A DNA stretch of 64,000 nucleotides from Sphingopyxis sp. PET50 (lineage in GTDB: Bacteria > Pseudomonadota > Alphaproteobacteria > Sphingomonadales > Sphingomonadaceae): the NCBI RefSeq assembly GCF_025244705.1, contig NZ_CP104207.1, forward strand, positions 3,410,001 through 3,474,000. Direction: 5' to 3'. Every line of letters begins with the position of its first letter. Positions within the stretch are counted from its first letter, which is position 1. A program made the position numbers and the translations under genes. The notes beneath the pieces were generated by a model, which was not told the DNA's origin, made no database searches, and saw only the letters and a list, made by a program, of their open reading frames with translations. Below are positions 1-10,189 of the stretch, one piece after another.

Positions 1-1
1 C

Positions 2-76
2 ATCCCGACCTGCGCCGAGCTGGTGGCGAACATCATGGCGCAGGCGGAGGCGGTCCGCGCGAAAATCGCGGGTTAG
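2..76 (+). CDS. C-terminal tail of a gene cut by the window edge, possibly nitronate monooxygenase family
   Basis: The first 75 bases read as 24 codons plus TAG, starting IPTCAELVANIMAQAEA. Only the 3' end is present. The ending, a cysteine-containing turn followed by an amphipathic helix, recalls the C-terminus of nitronate monooxygenase/2-nitropropane dioxygenase-like flavoproteins. That resemblance is from memory and weak. The frame is open to the left edge and codon use matches the neighbours. Palindromic repeats follow it. Confidence 0.4.
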   Translation: MPTCAELVANIMAQAEAVRAKIAG

Positions 77-95
77 CCGAAAGGACAAGCAAGCT

Positions 96-200
96 GTGCC
101 CCTGCGAAGGCAGGGGCCCATCTCCTGGGCCCTCCGTCTCCACAGCCGGTCGTTCCAAGCCGATCCGGCACATGATGGGCCCCTGCCTTCGCAGGGGCAC
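96..200. repeat. Intergenic palindromic repeat (family D)
   Basis: Perfect 27-base inverted arms at 96-122 and 174-200, centred on CCCCTGCGAAGGCAGGGG, around a 51-base loop. Similar 'cgaaggcgggg' palindromes occur at 18865-18932, 21199-21270 and 41322-41405, all between genes. It lies between the partial upstream gene and the efflux operon that ends at 355. Confidence 0.85.
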
Positions 201-247
201 GGTGTTTTTAGACCGGCGTGCGTTAAATCTGCATCATTACCCAAACC

Positions 248-332
248 CGTTCGTGCTGAGCTTGTCGAAGCACCGCCCTTCTCTTCGACGCTGAAAGAAA
301 GAACGGCCCTTCGACAAGCTCAGGGCGAACGG
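248..332. repeat. Intergenic palindromic repeat (family A)
   Basis: An inverted repeat of about 85 bases. The arms carry GAGCTTGTCGAAG and CTTCGACAAGCTC, bounded by CGTTCG and CGAACGG. Four more copies lie at 20727-20815, 28342-28433, 29554-29637 and 46532-46616. All five are intergenic. Here it sits just past the stop codon of the outer-membrane efflux gene and could act as a 3' mRNA hairpin. Confidence 0.85.
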
Positions 333-354
333 TTCATATTTAACGCACGCCGCC

Positions 355-1786
355 CTAAGCCGCCGGTTCCTGCCACCCGCCCCCCAGCGCGAGGAACAGC
401 GCCACCAGATTCGTCGCGCGCGCCTGTTCCGACTGGGCGATGCTCGCGTTGATCGCCGCGAGCGAGCGTTCGGCGTCGAGCACGACCTGGAAATTCTCGC
501 GCCCCGCCTGATAGCGCAGCCGCGCGATGCGTGCCGCCTCGCCGGCTTCGCCCGCCGCGCGGCGCAGCGCCGCCAGCCGGTCGAGCTCGCCCGCATAATT
601 GGCGAGCGCGCTTTCGCTTTCCTGCAACGCGGTGAGCCAGGTGCCGTCGAAGGTCGCGAGCGCGGCGTCGGCGCCGGCCTCGGCCTGTTTCAGCCGCGAC
701 CGCGCGACCTCCATATTGGGGAAGCTCCACGAGATGAGCGGGCCGAGCGAGAAGCGGAAGCTGTCCGAGGTGCCGAGTCCCCCGATCGCGCTCGCGGTCG
801 TGCCGACCGAGCCGCCGAGGCTGATGCTGGGATAGAGGTCGGCGGTCGCGACATTGACCCGCGCCGCGGCGGCAGCGAGCTGGCGCTCGGCGCGGCGGAT
901 GTCGGGGCGCCGCGCGAGCAGCGCCGCGCCGTCGCCGACCGGGATCGGGCGGGCGAGTTCGGGCGGCGCCTGACAGGCGAGCACCGCCTGCGGCGCCTCG
1001 GCCGGCGGCTTGCCGGTGAGCACGGCGAGGCGATAGAGCGCCGCCGCGCGCTGCGCGGTCAGCGTCGGGATCGTCGCGCGCGTCTGTTCGAGCAAGGCCC
1101 CCGCCTGCCCGGTTTCGAGCCGCGTCGCGCGCCCGCCCTCGAACAGCCTGGCGCGTGAGGTCGAAGGTCGCCTCCTGGATGCGCAGCGTTTCCTCGGCGA
1201 CCGCGATCTGGCGGTTATAGGAACAGGTGTCGGCATAGGCGCGCGTCGTTTCGGCGGCGACGGTGATGCGGGTGAGGTCGAACGCCGCCTGCACCGCTTC
1301 GGCATCGGCGCGGGCGGCGCGGATCGCGCTTTCGACGCGGCCGAACAGGTCGAGCTGATAGCCGACGTCGAGCCCGACGTCATAGGTTTCGCCCTCGAAC
1401 GCGCGCGCACCCGGAATATCGGCGCTCGCCCTGGTGAGCGGCTGGCGCGCATAGGTGCCGCCGGCGCCCACCGTCGTCGTCGGCAGCCGTCCGGCGCGCG
1501 ATTCGCGCAGCACCGCGCGCGCCTGCGCCAGATTGGCGGCGGCGACGCGCAGGTCGGTGTTCGCGGTCAGCGCCTGCTTCACCAGGTCGTCGAGCAAGGG
1601 GTCGCCGAACAGGCTCCACCACGCGCCCGGCGGCTGCTCGCCCGAAAAGGCGGGCGACTTGCCCGCTTCGAGAAAGGGCGCCTGCGACGGCGCGGCGGGG
1701 ACCGGCGAGACATAGGCGGGGCCGACGGTGCAGGCCGAGAGCGCGAGCGCGCTCGCGGCGGCGATGAGCGGGGTGCGGATCATCAC
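355..1786 (-). CDS. RND efflux outer-membrane lipoprotein, NodT/OprM family
   Basis: Outer-membrane channel of a tripartite RND pump. An N-terminal lipoprotein signal (LALSAC, Cys19) is followed by GPAY and two tandem outer-membrane-efflux halves. Conserved stretches include NPDLRVAAANLAQAR-like 'NTDLRVAAANLAQAR' and 'ARRPDIRRAERQLAAA'. About 476 aa after repair, normal for the family. The frame breaks at 1146-1152, where the + strand reads GCCTGGC; removing one base gives GCCGGC and joins the two halves (...FDLTR | RLFEGGRATRLE...). The start (GTG at 1786 or ATG at 1783) overlaps the stop of the pump gene. It is the last gene of the adaptor-pump-channel operon. The substrate cannot be told from sequence. 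Confidence 0.9.
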
Positions 1787-4700
1787 AGCGTCTCCACCGG
1801 CGTCGCGCCGCTCCGGTCCCGGCCGCGCCGGAAATAACGGGTCGCCCGGTCGCCGAGGCGGCGGGAGAGGACGTAGAAGAGCGGGGTGAAGATCAGCCCG
1901 AAGATCGTCACGCCGAGCATGCCGAAGGTCACCGCGGTGCCGAGCGACTGGCGCATCTCCTGCCCCGGTCCCGACGCGGTGGCGAGCGGGATGACGCCGA
2001 AGATGAAGGCGAAGCTGGTCATCAGGATCGGCCGCAGGCGCGAGCGCGCGGCGTGGACCGCGGCGTCGTAGATGTTCATGCCGTCGGCTTCCTCGGCCTG
2101 CTTGGCGAATTCGACGATCAGGATCGCATTCTTCGCGGCGAGCGCGATCAGCACGACCAGCCCGACCTGGGTCAGGATATTATTGTCCATGCCGCGCAGA
2201 TTGACCCCGATCATCGCGGCGAGGATGCACATCGGCACGATCAGGATCACCGCGAGCGGCAGCGGCAGCGATTCATATTGCGCCGCGAGCACGAGGAAGA
2301 CGAACACCACCGCGAGCAGGAAGATCAGCGCCGAGCTGCTGCCCGCCGCCTTCTGCTGATAGGCGAGGCCGGTCCATTCATAGGCGAAGCCATTCGCCAG
2401 CGTCCTGTCGGCGAGGCCCTCCATCGCGGTGAGCGCGGTGCCCGACGAGACCCCCGGCGCCGCCTGTCCCTGCAGCTCGACCGCGGGGAAGAGGTTGTAG
2501 CGCACGACACGCGTCGGCCCGCTGTCGTCGCGGAAGGTCGCGACCGACGACAGCGGCACCATCTCGCCCGAGGTTGAGCGCACCTGCAGCCGCCCGACAT
2601 CCTCGATGCCGGCGCGCGATGTCGGTTCGGCCTGTGCGGTGACGCGGAAGGTGCGGCCGAGGAAGTTGAAGTCGTTGACATAGGTCGACGCCAGATAGGT
2701 GCCGAGCGCGGCATAGACCTGGCTCGGGTCGACACCCAATATCTGCGCCTTGTCGCGGTCGACATCGGCGAAGATGCGCGGGCTTCCGGTGTTGAACAGC
2801 GAGAAGACTTGGCTCACGTCCTGCATCTGCGCCGCGCCGCCCATCATCGCGCCGGTGACCTGTTCGAGCTCCTTGTAGCTTTGCCCGTCGCGCGCCTGCA
2901 GCATCATCGTGAAGCCGTTGCCATTGCCAAGCCCCTGCACCGCGGGCGGCGCGATGACGAAGGCCTGCGCTTCGGGCAGCGCATTCGCGAGCACGCCCGA
3001 CAATTGCTGCGACAGCGCGGCGGCGCTCAATTTTTTGCCGCGCTCGTCCCAGTCGGTCAGCCGCACGAACATCGTGCCGGCTGTTCGACGCAGCCGAGAA
3101 GCTGGCGCCGTCGAGCCCGGCGAAGGTCGCGATATTGCTCACGCCCTCGACCTTGGCGACTTCCTTCTGCGCGCGTTCGAGCACCTCGCTGGTGCGGTCG
3201 AGCGAGGCGCCGGGGGGCAGCTGGACGACGCCGATCAGGATGCCCTGGTCCTGGTCGGGAATGAAGCCGGTCGGGGTCGCGGTGAGGCGCCAGCCGGTCG
3301 CCGCGAGCAGCACCGCATAGATGGCGAGCATGACCGTCGTCTTGCGGACCAGCGACGCGGTGGTGCGGCCGTAACGGTCGGACAATGTGTCGAAGCCGCG
3401 GTTGAACCTGTCGGCGGCGCTGCGGATGAAGCGCATGACCGGGTTCTTCGGCGGTTCGTGATGCTCCTCGTGCGGTTGCAGCAGCAGCGCCGCCATCGCG
3501 GGCGACAGCGTCAGCGAGGTGAGCAGCGAAAAGACCGTCGCGGCGGCGATCGTCACCGCGAACTGCTGATAGAAGATGCCGGGGATGCCGGGGACGAAGG
3601 CGGTCGGCACGAACACCGCGACGAGCACCAGCCCGATCGCGACCAGCGCGCCCGACACCTCGTCCATCGTCCGGTGCGCGGCCTCGCGCGGGGTCAGCCC
3701 CTCGCGGATATGCTTTTCGACCGCCTCGACGACGACGATCGCGTCGTCGACGACGATGCCGACCGCGAGCACCAGCGCGAACAGCGACAGCGAATTGATC
3801 GAGAAGCCGAGCGCGAGCAGGACGGCGAAGGTACCGACGAGCGCGACCGGGATCGCGATGATCGGGATGATCGCGGCGCGCCAGGTCTGCAGGAAGACGA
3901 GCACGACGAGCACGACGAGGAAGATCGCCTCGACCAGCGTCTCCTGCACCGCCTCGACCGACGCCTCGACATATTCGGTCGGGTTGTAGGGAATCGAATA
4001 TTCGAGCCCCGGCGGGAAATCCTTCGACGCCGCCTCGACCTCCTGGAGCACGAGGTTCGCGGCGTCGAGCGCGTTGGCGCCCGGCTGCTGGATCACCGCC
4101 ATGCCGACGCCCTGCTGGCCGTTGAAGCGGCCGCGGATGCCATAATCCTGCGCGCCGAGCTCGACGCGGCCGATGTCCTTGACCCGGGTGATCGCGCCGT
4201 TCGCCGTGTCGGTCTTGATCACGACATTGGCGAACTGGTCGGGGCTGACGAGGCGGCCGGGAACCTGGACGGGAAGCTCGAAGGCGGGATTGCCCTTGCC
4301 ATAGGGCGGCGCGCCGACCGACCCGCTCGGCGACCTGAACGTTCTGGCTCTGCAGCGCCGCGACGATTTCGGGCGCGGTCAGGCCCCGCGCCGCCGCCTT
4401 GTCGGGGTCGATCCAGATCCGCATCGAATAGAAACCGCCGCCGAAAATCTGCACGCCGCCGACACCTTCGAGACGCAGCAGCCGGTCGCGCAGCGTCGAA
4501 TTTGCGTAATTGCCGACATAATCGACGTCGATCGCGGGGTCGCTCGAAGTCAGCGCGACGATCATCAGGAAGCCCGATTCCTGCTTGTTCACCTGCACGC
4601 CGATCTGGCGCACCTGTTCGGGCAGGCGCGGCTCGGCGAGCGCGACGCGGTTCTGCACCAGCACCTGCGCGGCATCGAGGTCGGTGCCGGGCTGGAAGGT

Positions 4701-4979
4701 GACGGTGATCTGCACCTGCCCCTGCGTCGAACTGCTCTGCAGATAGAGCATGTCCTCGACGCCGTTGATCTCCTGCTCCAGCGTCGAGGCGACCGTCTCG
4801 GCGATCGTTTCGGACGAGGCGCCGGGATAGGCGGCGGTGACATTGATCGTCGGCGGCGCGATCTCGGGATATTGGGCGAGCGGCAGCTGCGGATAGGCAA
4901 AGGCGCCGATCAGCGTGATGAAGATCGCGATGACCGCCGCGAAGATCGGGCGGTCGACGAAGAAACGGCTGAAATTCAC
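1783..4979 (-). CDS. RND efflux pump, inner-membrane permease (AcrB/MexB, HAE1 family)
   Basis: Proton-driven trimeric multidrug transporter of the inner membrane. After repair it has about 1,064 aa, close to AcrB (1,049). It starts MNFSRFFVDRPIFAAVIAI. TM4 carries the proton-relay pair in VGIVVDDAIVVVEAVEK, and TM10 the matching lysine in AAKNAILIVEFAK. Two frame breaks are present: GCTCGGC at 4325-4331 (GCCGGC restores QVAGGSVGAPPYGKGN), and one extra base at about 3076-3081 (restores SNSGTMFVRL, which aligns with the NSGMAFV region of MexB). The start is GTG and overlaps the adaptor stop as GTGA, so translation is probably coupled. Confidence 0.93.
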
Positions 4980-6157
4980 TTGGCCGCCCCTTGGCCTTCA
5001 GCCTTGGTCTTCGCGGCGGGCGCCGCCTTCGGTGTCAGCACCTTGCCGTCGGGGGCGATGGTGCCCGCCTGCACCTTGGCGGGCTTGCCCGGCATCGCGC
5101 GCTGGATGCCGCCGACGATGATGCGGTCCTTCGCACTCACGCCGCTCTTGATGACGCGCAGTCCGCCGACGAGCGTGCCGAGCGTCACCGGGCGCGCCTG
5201 CACCACATCCTTGGGTCCGATGGCATAGACGATGCGGCGCGGGCCGTCGGTGACGATCGCGGTGTCGGGGAGCAGGAAGGCGGGGCGCGGCGCCGAGGCG
5301 GCGAGCTGGAGCTGGCCGAACAGGCCGGGGCGCAGCTTGCCGTCGGGGTTCTGGACCACCGCGCGCACGGTGATCGTGCCCGACCCGTTGGACAGGGCGT
5401 TGTCGACGAAATCGATCCGGCCGCCGAGGCTGTAATCGTCGGCGCCCTGCAGCTTGATGCGCACCGGCGCGCCCTGCAGCGTGTCGCCGCGCCGCTCGTA
5501 ATCGAGCAGGTTCGCCTCCGACCCCTGGAAGCTGAAGTGGATCGGGCTGGTCGACACGATCGTGGTCAGGATCGTCTGGTCGGCGGTCACCGCATTGCCC
5601 GGATCGACCAGCCGCTGCGACACGCGGCCCGAAATCGGCGCGGTGACGCGGGTGAAGCCGACGTTGAGCGCGGCGGCGCGAATCGCCGCATTGGCGGCGG
5701 CGACATCGGCCTCGCCGGTGCGCACCGCGGCGCGGCGCTGCTCGACCTCTTCCTGGCTCGCCGCCTGCGACGCGGCGAGCGTTGTCGAACGCGCGAGTTC
5801 GGTCTTCGCATTGGCCAGCGTCGCCTGTGCCCGGGCGAGTTGCGCGCGCGCCTGGTCGAGCGCGGCCTGGGCCGGGCGCGCGTCGATGGTGAAGAGCAAC
5901 TGCCCGGCGCGGACGTACTGGCCGTCGGTGAAATGGCTGCGCTGCAGATAGCCCGAGGCGCGCGGGCGTACCTCGACGCTGTCGATCGCCTCGAACCGGC
6001 CGACATAATCGTCCCATTCGGTGATCTCGCGGACCAGCGGCGCGGCGGTGGTGACGGGCAGTTGCGGCGGCCCGCCCTGCGCCTCGCCGCCGCCCGAACA
6101 GGCGGCGAGCATCAGCGACACGAATAGCGGGAGCGCAAGGGAGAGGCGCAAGGGCAT
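4976..6157 (-). CDS. RND efflux periplasmic adaptor (AcrA/MexA, HlyD family)
   Basis: Membrane-fusion protein linking the pump to the channel. A lipoprotein signal ends in LAAC (Cys20). Then come a lipoyl-like half (SGYLQRSHFTDGQYVRAGQLLF), an alpha-hairpin rich in Ala/Gln/Glu (about residues 90-160), the second lipoyl half (FTRVTAPISGRVSQRL) and beta-barrel domains. 393 aa, usual size, with an Ala/Lys-rich tail. I chose ATG 6157 because it opens directly into the signal peptide. It is the first gene of the operon, divergent from the TetR gene at 6308, with a palindrome between them. Confidence 0.92.
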   Translation of the reverse strand: MPLRLSLALPLFVSLMLAACSGGGEAQGGPPQLPVTTAAPLVREITEWDDYVGRFEAIDSVEVRPRASGYLQRSHFTDGQYVRAGQLLFTIDARPAQAALDQARAQLARAQATLANAKTELARSTTLAASQAASQEEVEQRRAAVRTGEADVAAANAAIRAAALNVGFTRVTAPISGRVSQRLVDPGNAVTADQTILTTIVSTSPIHFSFQGSEANLLDYERRGDTLQGAPVRIKLQGADDYSLGGRIDFVDNALSNGSGTITVRAVVQNPDGKLRPGLFGQLQLAASAPRPAFLLPDTAIVTDGPRRIVYAIGPKDVVQARPVTLGTLVGGLRVIKSGVSAKDRIIVGGIQRAMPGKPAKVQAGTIAPDGKVLTPKAAPAAKTKAEGQGAAK

Positions 6158-6263
6158 GGCGTTATATCTTTTCTTGTCAGGGCGGTCCGGCATCGCGCGG
6201 CAGGGAGGGGGGAGGCGCCGCGCGATGCCAGACTTTGCCGATTAATCCGCGTTCATTGCCAAG

Positions 6264-6277
6264 TCAACAGGTGTTGA
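6264..6277. promoter_or_regulatory. Candidate TetR operator between efflux operon and its regulator
   Basis: TCAACA-GG-TGTTGA is a perfect 6+6 inverted repeat in the 150-base gap between the divergent efflux operon and the TetR gene, 31 bases before the regulator's start. The surrounding bases are the most AT-rich in this area. A TetR-family repressor commonly binds such a site and controls itself and the adjacent pump. Binding is inferred. Confidence 0.6.
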
Positions 6278-6307
6278 TTTAATTTTCGGTGTCGATATGG
6301 TCGGTCC

Positions 6308-6889
6308 ATGAAGAGAGAGATCATCATCAAGAGGCGCGACGCCGTCGCGACCCGCGCGGCGATCCTGGCGGCGGCGCACCAGCGTTTTCTGCGCGAAAGC
6401 TACGATGGCGTCGGCCTGCGCGATATCGCCGGCGACGCGGGGGTCGATGTCGCGCTGATCAGCCGCTATTTCGGCGGCAAGGAAGGCCTGTTCCGCGCCG
6501 TCGTCCAGCATGACGACAAGCCCGACATGTTCCGCGAACCCAAGAGCGTCGAGGAACTGCCCGGTTTCCTCGCGAAACTCGTTGTCGAGGATGCCGACGA
6601 GAATCTCCAGCAACGGATGGAGATGTTCATCATCATGCTCCGTTCGGCCTCGTCGCCCAAGGCGGGCGAGATCATCCGCGAGCTTGCCCATCATGACGTG
6701 CTCGGCCCGCTGACCGAACTGATCGGCGGCGAGCATGGCGAGCTGCGCGCCACCATGCTGCTGGCGATCCTGATGGGTGTCGGGGTGGTGCGCACGATCA
6801 TGATGGTCGATGGCTTCGCGGACGATGACGATATCGCCGAATGCACCGAACGCTTCCGCTGCCTGTTCGCGGCGGCGCTGACCTGCTGA
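6308..6889 (+). CDS. TetR/AcrR-family transcriptional regulator
   Basis: 193 aa. The N-terminal helix-turn-helix covers about residues 13-60 (TRAAILAAAHQRFL, LRDIAGDAGVDVALISRYFGGKEGLF), typical of TetR_N. The helical ligand-binding part contains the strongly acidic segment VEDADENLQQR. Divergently placed next to the RND efflux operon with a palindrome in the shared upstream region, so it is probably the local repressor of the pump and of itself. Convergent with dnaE2 with only 17 bases between stop codons. Inducer unknown. Confidence 0.9.
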   Translation: MKREIIIKRRDAVATRAAILAAAHQRFLRESYDGVGLRDIAGDAGVDVALISRYFGGKEGLFRAVVQHDDKPDMFREPKSVEELPGFLAKLVVEDADENLQQRMEMFIIMLRSASSPKAGEIIRELAHHDVLGPLTELIGGEHGELRATMLLAILMGVGVVRTIMMVDGFADDDDIAECTERFRCLFAAALTC

Positions 6890-6906
6890 GCGGGCGGCCC
6901 CGCGCA

Positions 6907-9900
6907 TCAGTGGAAATCCCGCGATTTGGGCAGGATGCGCACGTTGCGCGGATGGCCGTGACGCTGGGCATAACCCCGCGGCTGCTGTGGATGCGCGACC
7001 TCGTCGGCGCGGCACAGGTCGGGGTGGACGGGCGTGTCGCCGAGCGTGTCGAGCAGCGCGGTGCGGTCGACGACGCGGTTCGCCATCAGATGGACGACGC
7101 CCTCCCTGCTCCGCTGCACCTCGCCCGCGACCTCCATCAGCCGCGACGCCATGACGGCGCGGCGATAGCGTTCGAATTGCCGCGCCCACAAGAGCACGTT
7201 GACGATCCCGCCCTCGTCCTCAAGCGTGATGAAGATCGCATTGCCCTTGCCCGGCCGCTGGCGGATGAGGACGACAGCCGGCGGCGCGCACGAGCGCGCC
7301 GTTCTTCGCGGCGCCGACCTGAAGGCAGCTCGCTATGCCCTCGCCGGCGAGGCGGCGGCGCAGGAAAGCCATCGGATGCCCTTTCAGCGACAGGCGCGTC
7401 GTCTGATAATCGGTCACCACATGCTCGACGAGCGGGGTGGGGGGCAGCTGCGCGTCCGCCTCGGCGCCGAGTTCGTCGGCTTCGGCGGCGCCGAACAAGG
7501 GCAGCACCCCCTGCCGAACCCGCCGCGCGTCCCACAAGGCCGGGCGGCGTTCGAGCCCCATCGACCGGCACGCATCGGCCTCGGCGAGCAGCCGCAGCGC
7601 GCGCGACGGCAGCTTCGCGCGGCGCGCGAGCTCCTCGACCGAAGCGAAGGGCGCGGTGCGCGCATCGGCAATCTGCTCCGCCCAATCCTCGCGAAACCCG
7701 TCGACCTGCCGGAACCCGAGCCGCAGCGCGAGCGCGCCGTCGTCGCGCCGTTCGAGGCTGTTGTCCCATGTGCTGAAATTGACATCGACCTCGCGCACCT
7801 CGACTCCATGCTCGCGCGCGTCGCGCACGAGTTGCGCGGGCGCATAAAAACCCATCGGCTGCGAGTTCAGGATTCCGCAGGCGAAGACCGCGGGGTGATA
7901 ATGCTTGATCCATGACGAGACATAGACGAGCCGCGCGAAGGACTGGGCGTGGCTCTCGGGAAAGCCATAGCTGCCGAAGCCCTCGATCTGCTTGAAGCAA
8001 CGTTCGGCGAAATCCTGCTCATAGCCTCGGGCGACCATGCCGCCGATCATCTTCTCGCGGAAATTCTCGATCGTCCCGACGTTGCGGAATGTCGCCATCG
8101 CTCGGCGCAGGCCGTTCGCTTCTTCGGGGCTGAAATCCGCGGCGACCATGGCCAGCTTCATCGCCTGCTCCTGGAACAGGGGAACGCCGTAGGTCTTGCC
8201 GAGGACGTCGTGCAATTCATCGGGTGGATGCGGCGCGGCGGGTTTGGGGAATTCCACCGCTTCCTCCCCGCATCGCCGCCGCAAATAGGGATGGACCATG
8301 TCGCCCTCGATCGGCCCGGGGCGGACAATCGCCACCTGCACGACCAGGTCGTAGAAGATTTCGGGTTTCAGGCGCGGGAGCATGTTGATCTGCGCCCGGC
8401 TTTCGACCTGAAAAACGCCGATGCTGTCGCCTTTTTGCAGCATGGCGTACACTTCGGGATCGTCGCAATCGATATCGACTTCGAGTGTGTGGTCGCCGAG
8501 TCCATGCGCGCGCATCAGGTCGAAACATTTGCGGATGCAGGTCAGCATGCCGAGCGCGAGTACATCGACTTTCATCAGGCCAAGCGCGTCGATATCGTCC
8601 TTGTCCCATTCGATGAAGGTGCGGTCCTCCATCGCGGCGTTGTGGATCGGCACCAGCTCGTCGAGCCGCCCTTCGGTGAGCACAAAACCGCCGACATGCT
8701 GCGACAGATGGCGAGGCGCTTTCAGCAGTTCCCCGACGAAGCGGTGCAGCCGCCCGATCTCGCCATTATGCGGGTTGAGCCCGGCTTCGGCGAGCCGTTC
8801 GACCGGCACCTCGTCGCCCCAGCTTCCCCAGCTCGTATCGGCGAGCCGCGCGGTGACGTCCTCGCTGAGACCCAATGCCTTGCCGACCTCGCGGATCGTG
8901 CTGCGCGGGCGATAATGGATGACAGTCGCGGCGATCGCGGCACGATCCTGACCATAGCGCTGATAAATATGCTGAATGACTTCCTCGCGCCGCTCATGCT
9001 CGAAATCGACGTCGATGTCGGGCGGCTCGTCGCGTTCGGCCGAGACGAAGCGCGAGAAGAGCAGATCGTGCTTCATCGGGTCGACCGAGGTCACGCCGAG
9101 CAGGAAGCAGACGATTGAATTGGCCGCCGAGCCGCGCCCCTGGCACAAGATCGGCGGCTCTTGCGCGCGCGCGTAGCGGACGAGGTCGTAGACGGTCAGG
9201 AAATAATAGACGTAGCGCCGCTTCTTGATCAGCCGCAGCTCGTCGGCGAGCAGCTTGCGGACCCTGGGCGGCAGGGGCGTCCTGTAACGCGCTTCCGCTG
9301 CGGTCTTCACCAGATGGTGGAGATAGGGAAAGGGCTTCCAGCCCGGCGGCACGGGTTCGTGCGGATATTCGTAGCGCAGGTCGGCAAGGTCGAAGCGGAT
9401 GCGGGCGAGCAATTTCGCGCTTTCCCCAACAGCCTTGGGATAATCGCCGAACAGACGTTTCATTTCAGCGGGCGCTTTCAGATGGCGTTCGCCATTGGCG
9501 CGAAGCAGCCGGCCTGCCTTGCAGACCGTCACGCCCTCGCGGATACAGGTGACGATGTCGTGCAGCGGACGCTGCGCGGCGGTCGCATAGAGCGCATCGT
9601 TGGTGGCGAGCAGCGGCACGCCGGTGGCGGCCGTCACTTGTCGGAGGGCGGCCAGCCGCCGGGCATCGGCTCCCGACCGCGGCATCGTCGCCGCCAGCCA
9701 CACCGACTTCGGTCTCGCCCGCTTGAGCGTGCGGAGCAGCGTTTCATTGCCCTCCATCGCGATCAGCAGCAGGTCGTCGCAATGCTCCAGCAGGTCTTCG
9801 AGATGGAGGATGCAGTCGCCTTTCTCCGCGCGCAGGTTCCCGGTCGACAGCAGGCGCGTCAGCCGCCCCCAGCCATGGCGGCTGACCGGATAGGCGACGA

Positions 9901-10189
9901 TGTCGGGGGTGCCGTCGGCGAAGACGAGCCTTGCGCCGACGACCAGCCGGAAGTGCGCGACGCTTTCGGGCTCCTTGACCTGCAGATCTTTCAGAAAGGC
10001 CCACGCCCGCACCACCCCCGCGACGCTGTTGCGGTCGGCGATGCCGATGCCGCTCATGCCGAGCGCGATCGCTTCGGCCACCATGTCGGCGGGGTGCGAG
10101 GCGCCGCGCAGGAAGCTGTAGTTGGTCGCGGCGACCAACTCGGCGAAGCCGGGTCCGGGCGGCGCTTCGGGGGCGGGCGCCTCGCTCAT
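6907..10189 (-). CDS. dnaE2: Error-prone DNA polymerase DnaE2 (ImuC)
   Basis: C-family polymerase alpha subunit that copies past DNA damage together with ImuA and ImuB. The N-terminal PHP region (ATNYSFLRGASHPADMV) is followed by the polymerase core with catalytic aspartates in PPDIDVDFEHERREEV, then an HhH and OB-fold tail. About 1,093 aa, the usual DnaE2 size. The frame breaks at 7276-7282: an extra base beside GCCGGC, and its removal joins NGALVRAAG to VVLIRQRPGKGNAIFITLED. ATG 10189 overlaps the imuB stop (ATGA). Third gene of the SOS cassette imuA-imuB-dnaE2. Confidence 0.95.

Noticed and set aside
2909-4702. A 597-aa + strand frame opposite the RND pump
   Set aside because: Highly Arg/Asp-repetitive translation with no domain; shadow of the pump gene.
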